Assembly (NCBI RefSeq): GCF_000346465.2
Contig: NC_034012.1
Coordinates: 25,263,107 to 25,327,106 of the forward strand
Direction: 5' to 3'
DNA from: Prunus persica
Lineage: Eukaryota > Streptophyta > Magnoliopsida > Rosales > Rosaceae
Length of the DNA stretch: 64,000 nucleotides
Shown here: positions 45,288 through 55,248 of the stretch, piece after piece
How positions within the stretch are numbered: position 1 is the first letter of the stretch
Layout of the letters: each line of letters starts with the position of its first letter
Notes under the pieces: model-generated
What the model was told of the DNA's origin: nothing
The model's input: only the letters and a program-made list of their open reading frames with translations
The model's database searches: none
Made by a program: the position numbers and the translations under genes

Positions 45288-46269
45288 TTTATCTAATATG
45301 GAAAAAAAGAGAAGACATGAAATTTTAATTAAATGAAATATTAAAACTAAAAACCATATGTACATCATCATGAAGGAAACCCAGCAAGCAAAATAAATGT
45401 TTTTAGCATTTTGCGTATAACTTTGATTCTTCTAAAGCAAATAAATGTTTTGAAGAGTCAATGTCAACTTACCCATCCTAAAAAGAGAGGAAGAGGTTGC
45501 ACCTTTGACGACTGAGTTTGGCAAGACTGTTGGAGAGAGTTTCGATGATATAGCTCATTTATTTGAGCATTCTAAAGTTGTTGAAGAGGCTGGTAGAGAT
45601 GCTCTTACTATTGCATTTTTTTTTTTTTCAATGTTTCATTTCTTAGCAACCCTCTTGTTCGATTGAGTTTGACTCTTCAGTTGTTGGACTTCAATCTTGA
45701 AACCTAGGGCCTCCAATTATATTTGTCACCCTCCAACATTGAGACACGTGATACGAGGGTTATACTCCTAAGATTCCCAAAATACGCTAAGCCTTTTAAT
45801 TAAGTAAAACAAGTTGGATTATAGTTGTAAATAACAGCGGATAAATGAATAAAACATTGTACAAACTTTATTAATGGGAAACCAACCTAGAGGTCAAGGA
45901 AGAGTATGAGTAACCTTCGAAAGTTATTTTACCAACCATCCAGAATTTATATAAAGGGAGGAAATGAATAAGAAGCATCATCAGCTCTTATGAAAGGAAA
46001 TCACGACCTGCAAGAGATGATGAAATAGATGAACCAAATGTGTTGATAGGTTCAGGAACAGCACCAAGTGATGCTCAAGGATTGTAATCTACATGGAAAA
46101 GTAGGGGTGAGCATCACATACGTTCATCTGCCCAGCAAAGGAGCTCTCAACCAGGTTTGAAAATATATAGCAAAATAACATAGTAGTTTCAAGAAAAACA
46201 GTGGAAAGTATATGCACAACACAAACCATTTTTCATATAAATATAGGATCCAAAAACAATTGGTATTTG
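45288..46269. other. Older repeat DNA on the left of the Tat insertion
   Basis: No intact gene. Sequence from about 45690 to 46269 is interrupted by the Tat element and continues at 58365. A short coding-like scrap near 45500-45610 is unassigned. Confidence 0.4.
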
Positions 46270-46274
46270 GTATG

Positions 46275-47731
46275 GGTTTGGGCCCAAATTCGGCACACCC
46301 AAAACCAAGAGACAAGCCCATGATGAAATTGCCTACCCAGCCCGAAAACTTGAGAAAAACAAAATAGGATCCAGACAGATTGGGCTTCACACCAAGAATG
46401 TTGAAAACAAAGCTTCAGCCCAAAGAAAGGCCCAAAGAGGAAACTGACAAGATGGGCTTCAAAAGATCAGCCCATGAATTATTGATTAGGTTCAGACCCA
46501 AGGGATCAAAGACATACCCACGTGATTGCCTCAGCTTTAGAAAAGTCAGCAATACCGACTGAAATTTAAAAATATGAAAGGGACGTCTCTGAAACACTGC
46601 CAATTGAAGATCAAGAAACCCATCTATGTTCAAGATTTTGCTCCAAATCGATGCACCACCCCCCCAGGGATTCACGGATCACGCTTTCTAAATTAGAACA
46701 GGAAACCAGGGAAGGGACTGCTTTAGGAGGTGACTGCTCAGAACCTATCTGCCTTGATTGATAAGAAATCCTTCTTACTTTATATTATAAGAGATCTTTT
46801 TTGCCGCCCATTATTTAGGATTAAAAATCACCTCCCCAGGAGGGTCTCTTATAAAAACGAAAGTAGGCAAAGGAACAAAGGACACTCAATTCATCAATCA
46901 ATCAAAAAAAACAAACAAGAAAAAGCTCACTTGGATCCAAAGAAAACCAGCTTTAGATCAGAATTCCAAAGTTCAGACTTAGAAAATAAGTCCTCTGAAA
47001 GCGAGATCCCTCTCGTTACAAGTTTGGTTTAGCAAAAGCCAAGACAAAAACAGTTTGAGTTTTCACAAATATGAAAACCTCAACAAATTTTATAGCATAG
47101 TTCCAGCTTGCTAAAGACGAATAGCCACTTCTGTCCCTTCAAACTGAAGAAGTCGCAGTTCTGCCCGCTCAAAAGTCTCCCAAGGCTTGAAGAAGATTGA
47201 AGCTCTGCCAAAATTGAACTTTGGTATCGATTTACAGCTGAGGCCAAGCAGCTAAAGTCGTCGACAGTGCAGTCCAGCATAGACATGCCCAGTCCAGCCC
47301 GGATCAGAAGTTTCCACCCAGGCAGAAATGGAGTTTCAGCCATCTTTTTGTCTTTCTAGAGTCGGTTTCTCCCTGCTTAATCTTGTAAAAGGGAGTTCTG
47401 CCTGAAAACAGTACTTTATTATTATCCAATTCTGGCCAGAACAATCATTTGATACTGAGATAAATTGTGAAAGTCCTCACCAGTCTGAGGCAAGAAAAGA
47501 ACTTACTTGGGAGATATTCCTCACCCAAATTCACAATCGTTTTGTTTTAGAAGCCAGTAACTTGAGGTGCAAGTTATCCACTCTCAAAATAAGTCTGCTA
47601 GAATCTACATTGCTAGCAGTGGCACGCTCACACACCAAAGAAAGCTGACTTGTCGACCAGCTAGTGGTCTTCAAGCCAGTGGGGAACTTCGCCCTTCCAC
47701 ATCAGGAGTTAAACACGAAAACGGGTGAACA
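46275..47731 (+). repeat. 5' LTR of the Tat element
   Basis: Starts GGTTTGGGCCC where the partner has TGTTTGGGCCC, and ends GGGTGAACA. Apart from the first base and two small length differences near 47046 and 47430, it equals 56906-58359. Confidence 0.95.
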
Positions 47732-47734
47732 ATT

Positions 47735-47752
47735 TGGCATGCCCGGTGGGAC
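47735..47752 (+). other. Primer binding site of the Tat element
   Basis: TGGCATGCCCGGTGGGAC begins 3 bases after the LTR, starting with the TGG expected from a tRNA CCA end. The tRNA is not identified. Confidence 0.7.
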
Positions 47753-47830
47753 TTCTCAGTATACATATTCTGACGGAATCATTCACAGATTTACAAATAC
47801 CGGAAGATCTAGTCCGAACCCACACCAGAT

Positions 47831-50800
47831 ATGGAGAAAAACAAGATGGTCCTCAGGGAGGGCCTCGAATCAGAAGAAAGCGATGCTAGGCATTCTGCCC
47901 ACGGCAGTACAGGAAGTAGACGTTCCAGGACTGGCTCCAAAAAGATGGATCAGGTGCAGGAGTCAGTACTCCGACAAGAGATCACAGTACAAAGGAGCCA
48001 GGACACTCTCAATAACATGACAGCCATGATGCAATGGCAGGTGAACAGACAATTCCGGAAGGACCGAGAATCCGCCATGGCCAGAAACCCAAACCCAGAT
48101 CCTGTAATCCAGCAGTTGGATCTCCCTTATGGCCCTCCGCCAGGACTAATATGGCCATACCAGGAAAATTCCCTAGTTGCACAGATGGCTGGAGTGCCAG
48201 ACCACAGAGAAATTCAGGCTGGTCCGAGGGAAAGAGCCCTTCCTAATCAAGAGTATGAGGCCCCAGCCCAACCAGACAACTCGGCACTGGCTCAGAACCA
48301 GCCAGAACCTCAGCCCATTCCATATCATGCGGCCCCGCTTGATCAACCTTTGGCACTTCTGCCTGAGCCACCGGCAGTATTGCCATATAGCCCTAGAAGG
48401 ATGGACCCTAATCCATTCCCTCCACTTGCAAGAGGGAGGAGAGGCCGAGGAGGGAACAACCTTTTTGCCAATCATGACAGGAATAGACCAGGGGCAAATT
48501 GGAGGAATCATCCAGAAGTCGAAGAGCAGGAAGAACACAGGGAAGGAGTTCCGCCCAGACCACACAGAGCAGAGCCCAGATTTGATGATGTTCAGCCAGA
48601 ACAGGGACAAAATCTTCCCCCAGTCAATGCTTTGAATAACATAGGGGCATTACAAAGAATGATCAGAGAGATCATGGAACCCGAGGCTAGGAGAGGAGAA
48701 AGGCCTACTTACAGGAAGCCCTACCCAGCCTATATTGATCAAATACCGCTGTCTCTAGGTTTCAAAGTGCCAAATTTCATTTTGTTCAATGGGGAGGACC
48801 CCCATGCTTCTTCAGTTGAACATATAGGCAGGTTCTCCGTCCAATGCATAGCTATAGAGAATAACCCTCTGCTGAAATTGAGGCTTTTCGGCAACTCTCT
48901 CTCTGGACAAGCTTTTACCTGGTACACCAGCCTGCCAGCTAACTCTGTTCAAACTTGGGAACAGATGGAAAATGTCTTTCACGACTACTACTACAGGATT
49001 CAGCCGGAAGTCACCATCAGTGATCTAGCCGCCCTCAAGCAGAGTGAAGATGAACCGGCACAAGATTTCATAACCAGGTTCAGAAAGCTCAAGATGAAGT
49101 GCCGAATCCCTATGGAAGAAAGGCACTTCATCCAGATGGCCCAGGCCGCCCTTAAAATCTCTCTCAGGAAAAGGTTCGACGGGATATTGTTCGGAGATCT
49201 GACAGAACTGGCCGATAAGGCATCCAAATATGAGGAGTTACTCAGGGAAGAACAGCAAAGGAGGAACTCCTCCAAAGGGACATACTATAAAACCCCTTCT
49301 TCTTCAGTCCACCTGATCGAGGTAGAATCACAAGAAGATGCAGAAGAATCGGAGGAGAAAGAGGTTTCAGTGGCAGAAATGGCAAAACTAAAACATCCCA
49401 TTAGTTGCAAGGCCCTCACAAAGCCACCTAAAGACCAAAAGCCGCCACCATTCATAGGAGGATTCGTCCCAAATAAACCAGCACAAAACAAGGTTTACTC
49501 TTTTGACTTAACCAAGGTCGATGCCCTGTTTGACGAAATGCTACTGCAGAAGGCAATAGAAACGCCTCACAGAATACCAAGACCGGAAGAACTCAAGGGC
49601 AGACAGTACTGCAGGTGGCACAACTCTTGGAACCATTCTACCAATAGTTGTGTTGTTTTCAGGGACGTGATACAAGAAGGGATAACGGCAGGAAGGCTTA
49701 AACTGGCAGAAAAACCACCATCGGTCATAACGGATCCGTTTCCTCAACCTCAAGTCAATATGGTCAACTTAAATTGGCCAGAACAGAGGAAAACCCAGCC
49801 AATCACAGATGCTGGCTGCAGCAGAGGCAGAAGAATCATAAGAGAGACCAGTCAAATACCAAGAGCGACCATCTCAGCCGGGGTAGTGCTCTGCAGTAGG
49901 TGCAAATGTGAGACAGAGCTAGAGGTGGTTCTAGACAGACAAAATCAGCCCACACCTAGTGTCTTTGACAGGATTGGAACCTCATCCCAAGACAAAACAA
50001 GGCAGAAGAGTTGTCTTAAGCCTACACAGTACAGCGAAAGGAGGATGGAGCAACCCAGAAAGGAAATGCCAGTCAAGACACCCGGAAACGAAAAACCCTT
50101 GGCGACAATCATAGAAGGGAGATGGTATTCCGTAGGAAGGAGTGGTAGGCCAACTCTGGAGCTGACCAGAACTCAGAAAAGAAGAATCCAGAGGCAATAC
50201 TACACATATCTTAAGAGCCAGGATAATACGCAGGTACGTTCACAACCCAGCTCTGCCAGGAAAGGAAAAAATCCTGAATCACTTCCCCAGACAGAACAGA
50301 AAGCTTGCCAATCAGGAGAATTGCTGAAAACAGAACCACCAGCCAGATCTCTTACCCATATAGCCTCATCATCCAGTAACTGTCCTGACACCGCGCAGAT
50401 ACCAGAGATATCCGGGTCTACCCCGTTACAAGGAGAAGACAACCACATAGAGGAAGAAGAGCAATTGGATTATGAACCTTCTGCAGATGACCAGAAAGAG
50501 CCCTTCGAGGTAGCAGAACAGGATGACTGGACGGAAGAATACGGGGAAGAAGTAATGGAATTTTGTGAAGAATTGGACCCAGAGACAGAAGCTTTTGGCG
50601 CAGAATTAGAAAACCTCCTACAGGGTGATCTGGGAATTAACATGGTATTTATCCTACCAGGTAAATTCAGGGCTATCGAAGGACAAGAAAGCACTCTGGA
50701 AGGAGATGTTCTCTCTCAGGAAAGCTTTGAATGTAGATTGGCAAAAGCAGAGGAGCCACCAGAACCACAAGCAGACAACTCCAGGACAGGCAGAACAGCC

Positions 50801-51442
50801 AATAAACCAGCTACAGAGCAGCCTTGGTTTGCCAAGCCGACCAGAGAAATGGCAAATCACCTCAGACCTTTGTTTATAACGGCAAATCTTGGTGGTATTC
50901 CTATTTCCAAGATCATGGTAGATGGGGGTGCAGCCATTAATCTATTACCCCACAGAATGCTGACCAAGTTGGGCAGGACAGAGAAGGATTTAATCCCAAC
51001 ACGATTGACTGTCACCAACTTCGCTGGGGGCATCACCAAAATATATGGCATCTTAGACGTGGATGTCATAGTCGGAAGTAAAGGGTTGAAAATAGCATTC
51101 TTTGTTATAGACACTACTTCCACCACCTACAATGCACTACTTGGCAGGGATTGGATTCACCAGAGCCTTTGTATTCCTTCCACCCTCCACCAGCAGTTAG
51201 CACTATGGAATGAAGAAGGCTGCATGGAGATTATAGAGGCCGATCCACGGCCATTCCTGCCCTCTGCCATGTGCTTTGAAGCAAGGTATTATCATGATGA
51301 CCTCGGTCCTTTCACTTTCCTTGGAGTCAATCAGAACGGCCGCCCACATGGTGTTACGGCCCAAAGACTCATTGAAGAAGGTTTAGCCAGTTCTCTAGAG
51401 GATTGGAATAGACCTTTTTGCGCTGAACTTCCAGAATTTTGA
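47831..51442 (+). CDS. Tat gag-protease polyprotein
   Basis: An intact 1203-codon frame from the ATG at 47831 to TGA at 51440-51442. The N-terminal 200-300 residues are charged and Pro-rich. The gag core follows (LGFKVPNFILFNGEDPH, LSGQAFTWYTSLP, FRKLKMKC), then a Cys/His cluster (CRWHNSWNHSTNSC, about residue 590-605), a long acidic linker, and a retropepsin-like protease with MVDGGAAINLLP near residue 1030 and NALLGRDWIH after it. Gag builds the particle and protease processes it. The frame ends in TGATG, overlapping the ATG of the RT frame, which lies in a different phase, so pol would need re-initiation, frameshifting or splicing. No damage seen. Confidence 0.9.
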   Translation: MEKNKMVLREGLESEESDARHSAHGSTGSRRSRTGSKKMDQVQESVLRQEITVQRSQDTLNNMTAMMQWQVNRQFRKDRESAMARNPNPDPVIQQLDLPYGPPPGLIWPYQENSLVAQMAGVPDHREIQAGPRERALPNQEYEAPAQPDNSALAQNQPEPQPIPYHAAPLDQPLALLPEPPAVLPYSPRRMDPNPFPPLARGRRGRGGNNLFANHDRNRPGANWRNHPEVEEQEEHREGVPPRPHRAEPRFDDVQPEQGQNLPPVNALNNIGALQRMIREIMEPEARRGERPTYRKPYPAYIDQIPLSLGFKVPNFILFNGEDPHASSVEHIGRFSVQCIAIENNPLLKLRLFGNSLSGQAFTWYTSLPANSVQTWEQMENVFHDYYYRIQPEVTISDLAALKQSEDEPAQDFITRFRKLKMKCRIPMEERHFIQMAQAALKISLRKRFDGILFGDLTELADKASKYEELLREEQQRRNSSKGTYYKTPSSSVHLIEVESQEDAEESEEKEVSVAEMAKLKHPISCKALTKPPKDQKPPPFIGGFVPNKPAQNKVYSFDLTKVDALFDEMLLQKAIETPHRIPRPEELKGRQYCRWHNSWNHSTNSCVVFRDVIQEGITAGRLKLAEKPPSVITDPFPQPQVNMVNLNWPEQRKTQPITDAGCSRGRRIIRETSQIPRATISAGVVLCSRCKCETELEVVLDRQNQPTPSVFDRIGTSSQDKTRQKSCLKPTQYSERRMEQPRKEMPVKTPGNEKPLATIIEGRWYSVGRSGRPTLELTRTQKRRIQRQYYTYLKSQDNTQVRSQPSSARKGKNPESLPQTEQKACQSGELLKTEPPARSLTHIASSSSNCPDTAQIPEISGSTPLQGEDNHIEEEEQLDYEPSADDQKEPFEVAEQDDWTEEYGEEVMEFCEELDPETEAFGAELENLLQGDLGINMVFILPGKFRAIEGQESTLEGDVLSQESFECRLAKAEEPPEPQADNSRTGRTANKPATEQPWFAKPTREMANHLRPLFITANLGGIPISKIMVDGGAAINLLPHRMLTKLGRTEKDLIPTRLTVTNFAGGITKIYGILDVDVIVGSKGLKIAFFVIDTTSTTYNALLGRDWIHQSLCIPSTLHQQLALWNEEGCMEIIEADPRPFLPSAMCFEARYYHDDLGPFTFLGVNQNGRPHGVTAQRLIEEGLASSLEDWNRPFCAELPEF

Positions 51443-53631
51443 TGTTTAGTCCCAATCAACTAGACAAGGATCGAGCTGCAACAATCCGATCCATCACAAA
51501 AAGATTGTTGATATACTGGGGAGAAATGGGGCTTTTCATACAGAATCCAGCCATCAATATGGCAGAATTCACCCATGAAAGCATAAAAGAACAAGAGGAG
51601 GAAATTTTACAGGAAGAAGTATTAGATTTTGCACCAGCAGCACTAGACGACTCCCTGCCAGAAGTGGAGGACCCTCTGCAAGAAGTAAACTTAGGGACAG
51701 AAAAAGATCCAAGACCTACTTTCATCAGCACACTGTTGAAGGAACCACTCAAGTCTGAACTCATGACACTTTTGCAGGAGTTCAGAGACTGTTTTGCTTG
51801 GCATTACCACGAGATGCCAGGGCTGGACAGGCAGTTAGTAGAGCACAAACTGCCAATCAAAGATGGCTACCTTCCAGTTAAACAGGCCAGAAGAAGAATG
51901 TCTATGGACACAGAACTGAAGGTCAAAGAAGAGATAGAAAGGCTGCTCAAAGCAGGATTCATCAGGCCAGCCATCTATGCAGATTGGTTAGCAAATATTG
52001 TACCTGTTCTCAAAAGAAAAACAGGGGCAGTTAGAATTTGTGTGGATTACAGAAATCTGAATGAAGCATCTCCCAAGGACGAATATCCTATGCCAATGGC
52101 AGACATGCTAGTAGATAGAGCCGCTCACAACCAAATGCTATCTTTCATGGACGGCAACGCAGGTTATAACCAGATTATGATGGCAGAACAGGACATCCAC
52201 AAGACAGCCTTTATGTGTCCAGGACATATAGGTGCTTTCGAATATACTGTAATGCCTTTCGGTTTGAGAAATGCGGGAGCCACCTACCAAAGGGCAATGA
52301 ATTCTATTTTTCATGATATGATAGGACATTCCTTGGAAGTATACATAGATGACGTGGTGATTAAATCCCCTGAAGAAGGAAATCACGTGGCAAGCTTAAG
52401 AAAGGCGTTCCTAAGAATGAGGCAGCACAGACTAAAGATGAACCCCAAAAAATGTGTTTTTGGAGTCCAAGCAGGAAAGTTCTTAGGATTCTTGGTCCAC
52501 CAGAGAGGTATAGAGGTTGACAGAAATAAAGCAAAATCCATCATAGAAGCTCTACCACCTCGGAACAAGAAAGAACTTCAAAGTCTCTTAGGAAAAATCA
52601 ATTTTCTAAGGAGATTCATATCCAATTCTGCAGGAAAAATCCAACCCTTTTCTTCCCTGTTAAGACTGAAGCAGGAACAGACATTCAAATGGGAAGAACA
52701 GCACCAACAGGCTTTCCAGGAAATAAAGCATTACCTCTCAAATCCGCCAGTTCTGTCCCCACCAAAAAGGGGCAGACCCCTCAAGCTTTATGTATCTGCA
52801 TCAGAAGTATCCATTGGAAGTCTGCTAGTTCAAGATAACAAAGAAGGGAAAGAACAGGCAGTCTACTATCTAAGCAGAACATTGACAGAAGTGGAAAGAA
52901 GGTATTCCGCGATAGAAAGGCTTTGCCTGGCCTTATATTTCACTGCTGTAAAGCTCAGGCACTACATGCTGCCACACACTATTTACAACATTGCCAAAAC
53001 AGACCTAATCAAATACATGCTAACAAGACCAATGCTGAGGCGCAGAATTGGGAAATGGACTTTGGCTTTGACAGAATTCACCCTCAGGTATGTTCCCCAG
53101 AAAGCTATCAAAGGACAAGCTGTGGCAGATTTCTTGGCAGAACACCCGGGAGAGGAAATTGAAAACATGGATTCTTTGGACATAGCAAATGCAGATCTGC
53201 TAACTAGAGCTCATGTTTGCCTTAACAATCCAATCTACTCGATTCATCTCACACCTTGGAAATTATATTTTGATGGATTAAAAACAGACAAGGCTTCAGG
53301 AGCAGGAATCGTGCTAGAAGAACCCTTAGGGGTCAGACATTGCTATTCCTTCCAGTTAGATTTCCAATGCACCAACAACAGGGCCGAGTATGAAGCTTTA
53401 ATTATAGGGCTCGAGATGTTGGTAGAATTGGGAATTCAATCCGTGGAAATCTTGGGAGATTCCATGCTTGTCCTAAAACAGATTGCTGGAGAATACAAGT
53501 GTCTAAATCCTTCTCTGGCTGTATATCTGGTAGCAGCTAGAAATCTGCTAACAGAATTCAGAGAAGCTACTTGGGAACACATCCCAAGGGAAGAAAACTT
53601 CGCAGCCAATGAACTGGCTCAGGTAGCATAA
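51442..53631 (+). CDS. Tat reverse transcriptase, RNase H and archaeal-type RNase H
   Basis: The frame starts at the ATG overlapping the gag stop (51442) and runs 729 codons to TAA at 53629-53631. RT motifs CVDYRNLNEASPKDEYPMP, FMDGNAGYNQI and YIDDVVIK (about codon 301) are present. The first RNase H (from about codon 450) reads LYVSASEVSIGSLL, lacking the usual catalytic Asp, as expected for Tat elements. A second, archaeal-type RNase H (from about codon 607) has YFDG, NRAEYEAL and GDSML, with Asn (AANELA) where the fourth acidic residue usually lies. The TAA interrupts a frame that continues in phase into integrase, so it looks like a nonsense change. Confidence 0.9.
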   Translation: MFSPNQLDKDRAATIRSITKRLLIYWGEMGLFIQNPAINMAEFTHESIKEQEEEILQEEVLDFAPAALDDSLPEVEDPLQEVNLGTEKDPRPTFISTLLKEPLKSELMTLLQEFRDCFAWHYHEMPGLDRQLVEHKLPIKDGYLPVKQARRRMSMDTELKVKEEIERLLKAGFIRPAIYADWLANIVPVLKRKTGAVRICVDYRNLNEASPKDEYPMPMADMLVDRAAHNQMLSFMDGNAGYNQIMMAEQDIHKTAFMCPGHIGAFEYTVMPFGLRNAGATYQRAMNSIFHDMIGHSLEVYIDDVVIKSPEEGNHVASLRKAFLRMRQHRLKMNPKKCVFGVQAGKFLGFLVHQRGIEVDRNKAKSIIEALPPRNKKELQSLLGKINFLRRFISNSAGKIQPFSSLLRLKQEQTFKWEEQHQQAFQEIKHYLSNPPVLSPPKRGRPLKLYVSASEVSIGSLLVQDNKEGKEQAVYYLSRTLTEVERRYSAIERLCLALYFTAVKLRHYMLPHTIYNIAKTDLIKYMLTRPMLRRRIGKWTLALTEFTLRYVPQKAIKGQAVADFLAEHPGEEIENMDSLDIANADLLTRAHVCLNNPIYSIHLTPWKLYFDGLKTDKASGAGIVLEEPLGVRHCYSFQLDFQCTNNRAEYEALIIGLEMLVELGIQSVEILGDSMLVLKQIAGEYKCLNPSLAVYLVAARNLLTEFREATWEHIPREENFAANELAQVA

Positions 53632-53640
53632 GGCATACAA

Positions 53641-55050
53641 ATGCCTGAAGACTGCGTCCAGAGGATCATCAAGATAGGAAGGAAAAGTCTACCGTTAGTT
53701 CTGACTAGAGGAATGGAGATAGAAGTCAATTCTGCCTTGATCACTAAAGACGATTGGAGGGAGCCTATCATGACTTACTTGCAGTATCCCACTCTACCCT
53801 CTGAGAAAAGAGTCAGAATCATGGCTACAAACTATCTCATGTGGAATGAAGATTTGGTCCGAAAAAGTGAGGATGAGGTGCTATTAAGGTGCCTTGGAAA
53901 GACAGAATATATGAAAGTCATGGGAGAAACCCATGAAGGGGTCTGTGGGGCTCACCAAGGAGGAAGAAAGATGTGCTGGTTGATTAGAAGGTATGGCTAC
54001 TTCTGGCCAACCATGTTGAAGGATTGCATCAACTATTCCAAGGGATGTGAAGCTTGTCAAAGACACGGCCCAATCCAGCGGGCTCCTTCAGTCCCCATGA
54101 ATCCAGTAGTGAAACCATGGCCTTTTAGGGGATGGGCAATGGATCTCATTGGCAAAATCTATCCAGCCAGCAGCCAGCAGCATTGTTTTATCATTGTTGC
54201 TACAGACTATTTCACCAAGTGGGTAGAAGCCAAGCCAATCAAAACCACAACTTCTCAAGAGATCATCACCTTTATAGAAGAACAGATCATACAGAGATTC
54301 GGCATTCCAGAATCGATCACAACTGATAGGGGTTCTTCTTTCATATCTAGGGATATGCTAGATATGGCAGAAACATTCAAGTTCAAGCTGCTCCAATCCA
54401 CCCCCTATTATGCTCAAGCTAATGGACAGGCAGAATCAAGTAACAAGGTGATTATCAATATCATCAGAAAGATGCTGGAGAAGAATCCGAAGCAGTGGCA
54501 TGAGAAGTTGTCAGAAACTTTGTGGGCATACAGAACTTCAAAAAGAGAAGCAACTGGCATAACTCCCTATGCTCTGACCTACGGCCATGATGCAATTCTG
54601 CCCATGGAGATAGCAGTCCAGTCTCTTAGAATTGCTCATCAGCACGATCTCACAGGAGAAGATTACTCTCAAGCCATGCTACTTGAATTAGAAGAATTGG
54701 ATGCAAGCAGGATTGACACCCTCAACAAACTCTTAGCAGGAAAACAGGCTGTGTCAAACGCATACAACAAAAGAGTCAGAGATAAGAGTTTTGAAGAGGG
54801 GGAAATAGTCTGGAAGGCAATTCTGTCCCTTGGAGCGTACATAGCTGGATATGGAAAATGGTCACCTACGTGGGAAGGTCCTTTTGTGATTAACCAGATC
54901 CTCGGAATGGGGGCATATAGGTTGCAGGACAGAGATGGAGTTATTCACAACGCCCCAATCAATGGCAAATGGTTAAAGAAATGCTACCCAACCATGTGGG
55001 ATTCACAAGCTGTACAGACAGATCCCGGGATAGAAGAGGAACAAGGCTGA
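53641..55050 (+). CDS. Tat integrase
   Basis: A 469-codon frame from ATG 53641 to TGA, in phase with the RT frame and 9 bases after its TAA. The HHCC zinc region (HEGVCGAHQGG, CEACQRHG) is followed by the DDE core in the contexts WAMDLIG, TTDRGSSF and GQAESSN and a C-terminal region with WSPTWEGPFV. No chromodomain follows. Integrase inserts the cDNA in the nucleus. All catalytic residues are present. Whether it is made from this copy depends on readthrough of the upstream stop or internal initiation; the true protein start is probably proteolytic. Confidence 0.88.
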   Translation: MPEDCVQRIIKIGRKSLPLVLTRGMEIEVNSALITKDDWREPIMTYLQYPTLPSEKRVRIMATNYLMWNEDLVRKSEDEVLLRCLGKTEYMKVMGETHEGVCGAHQGGRKMCWLIRRYGYFWPTMLKDCINYSKGCEACQRHGPIQRAPSVPMNPVVKPWPFRGWAMDLIGKIYPASSQQHCFIIVATDYFTKWVEAKPIKTTTSQEIITFIEEQIIQRFGIPESITTDRGSSFISRDMLDMAETFKFKLLQSTPYYAQANGQAESSNKVIINIIRKMLEKNPKQWHEKLSETLWAYRTSKREATGITPYALTYGHDAILPMEIAVQSLRIAHQHDLTGEDYSQAMLLELEELDASRIDTLNKLLAGKQAVSNAYNKRVRDKSFEEGEIVWKAILSLGAYIAGYGKWSPTWEGPFVINQILGMGAYRLQDRDGVIHNAPINGKWLKKCYPTMWDSQAVQTDPGIEEEQG

Positions 55051-55248
55051 CTTCTTCTATTTTTTGAATCCATTTTTGCTTTAAAGATTGTTTCGTTCTA
55101 CTTTCACAGTATTGTTTTGTTTACTACGTCAAGAGTAAATAAAAATAGTAAAATGCTATTTAAAAGGAAAGCAGAACAAACTTTATTTAACAATAGCCAC
55201 CATAGCGGCAAATTTGTTCAAAAAAAATAAATAAACAGAAATGAAAAA

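Noticed and set aside
46380..47343. Frames of 60-100 codons repeated in both Tat LTRs
   Set aside because: Identical only because the LTRs are identical; no start context or domain supports a gene.
48173..48635. About 150-codon frames overlapping Tat gag on both strands
   Set aside because: They lie entirely within the intact gag frame, in other phases, and show no family motif.
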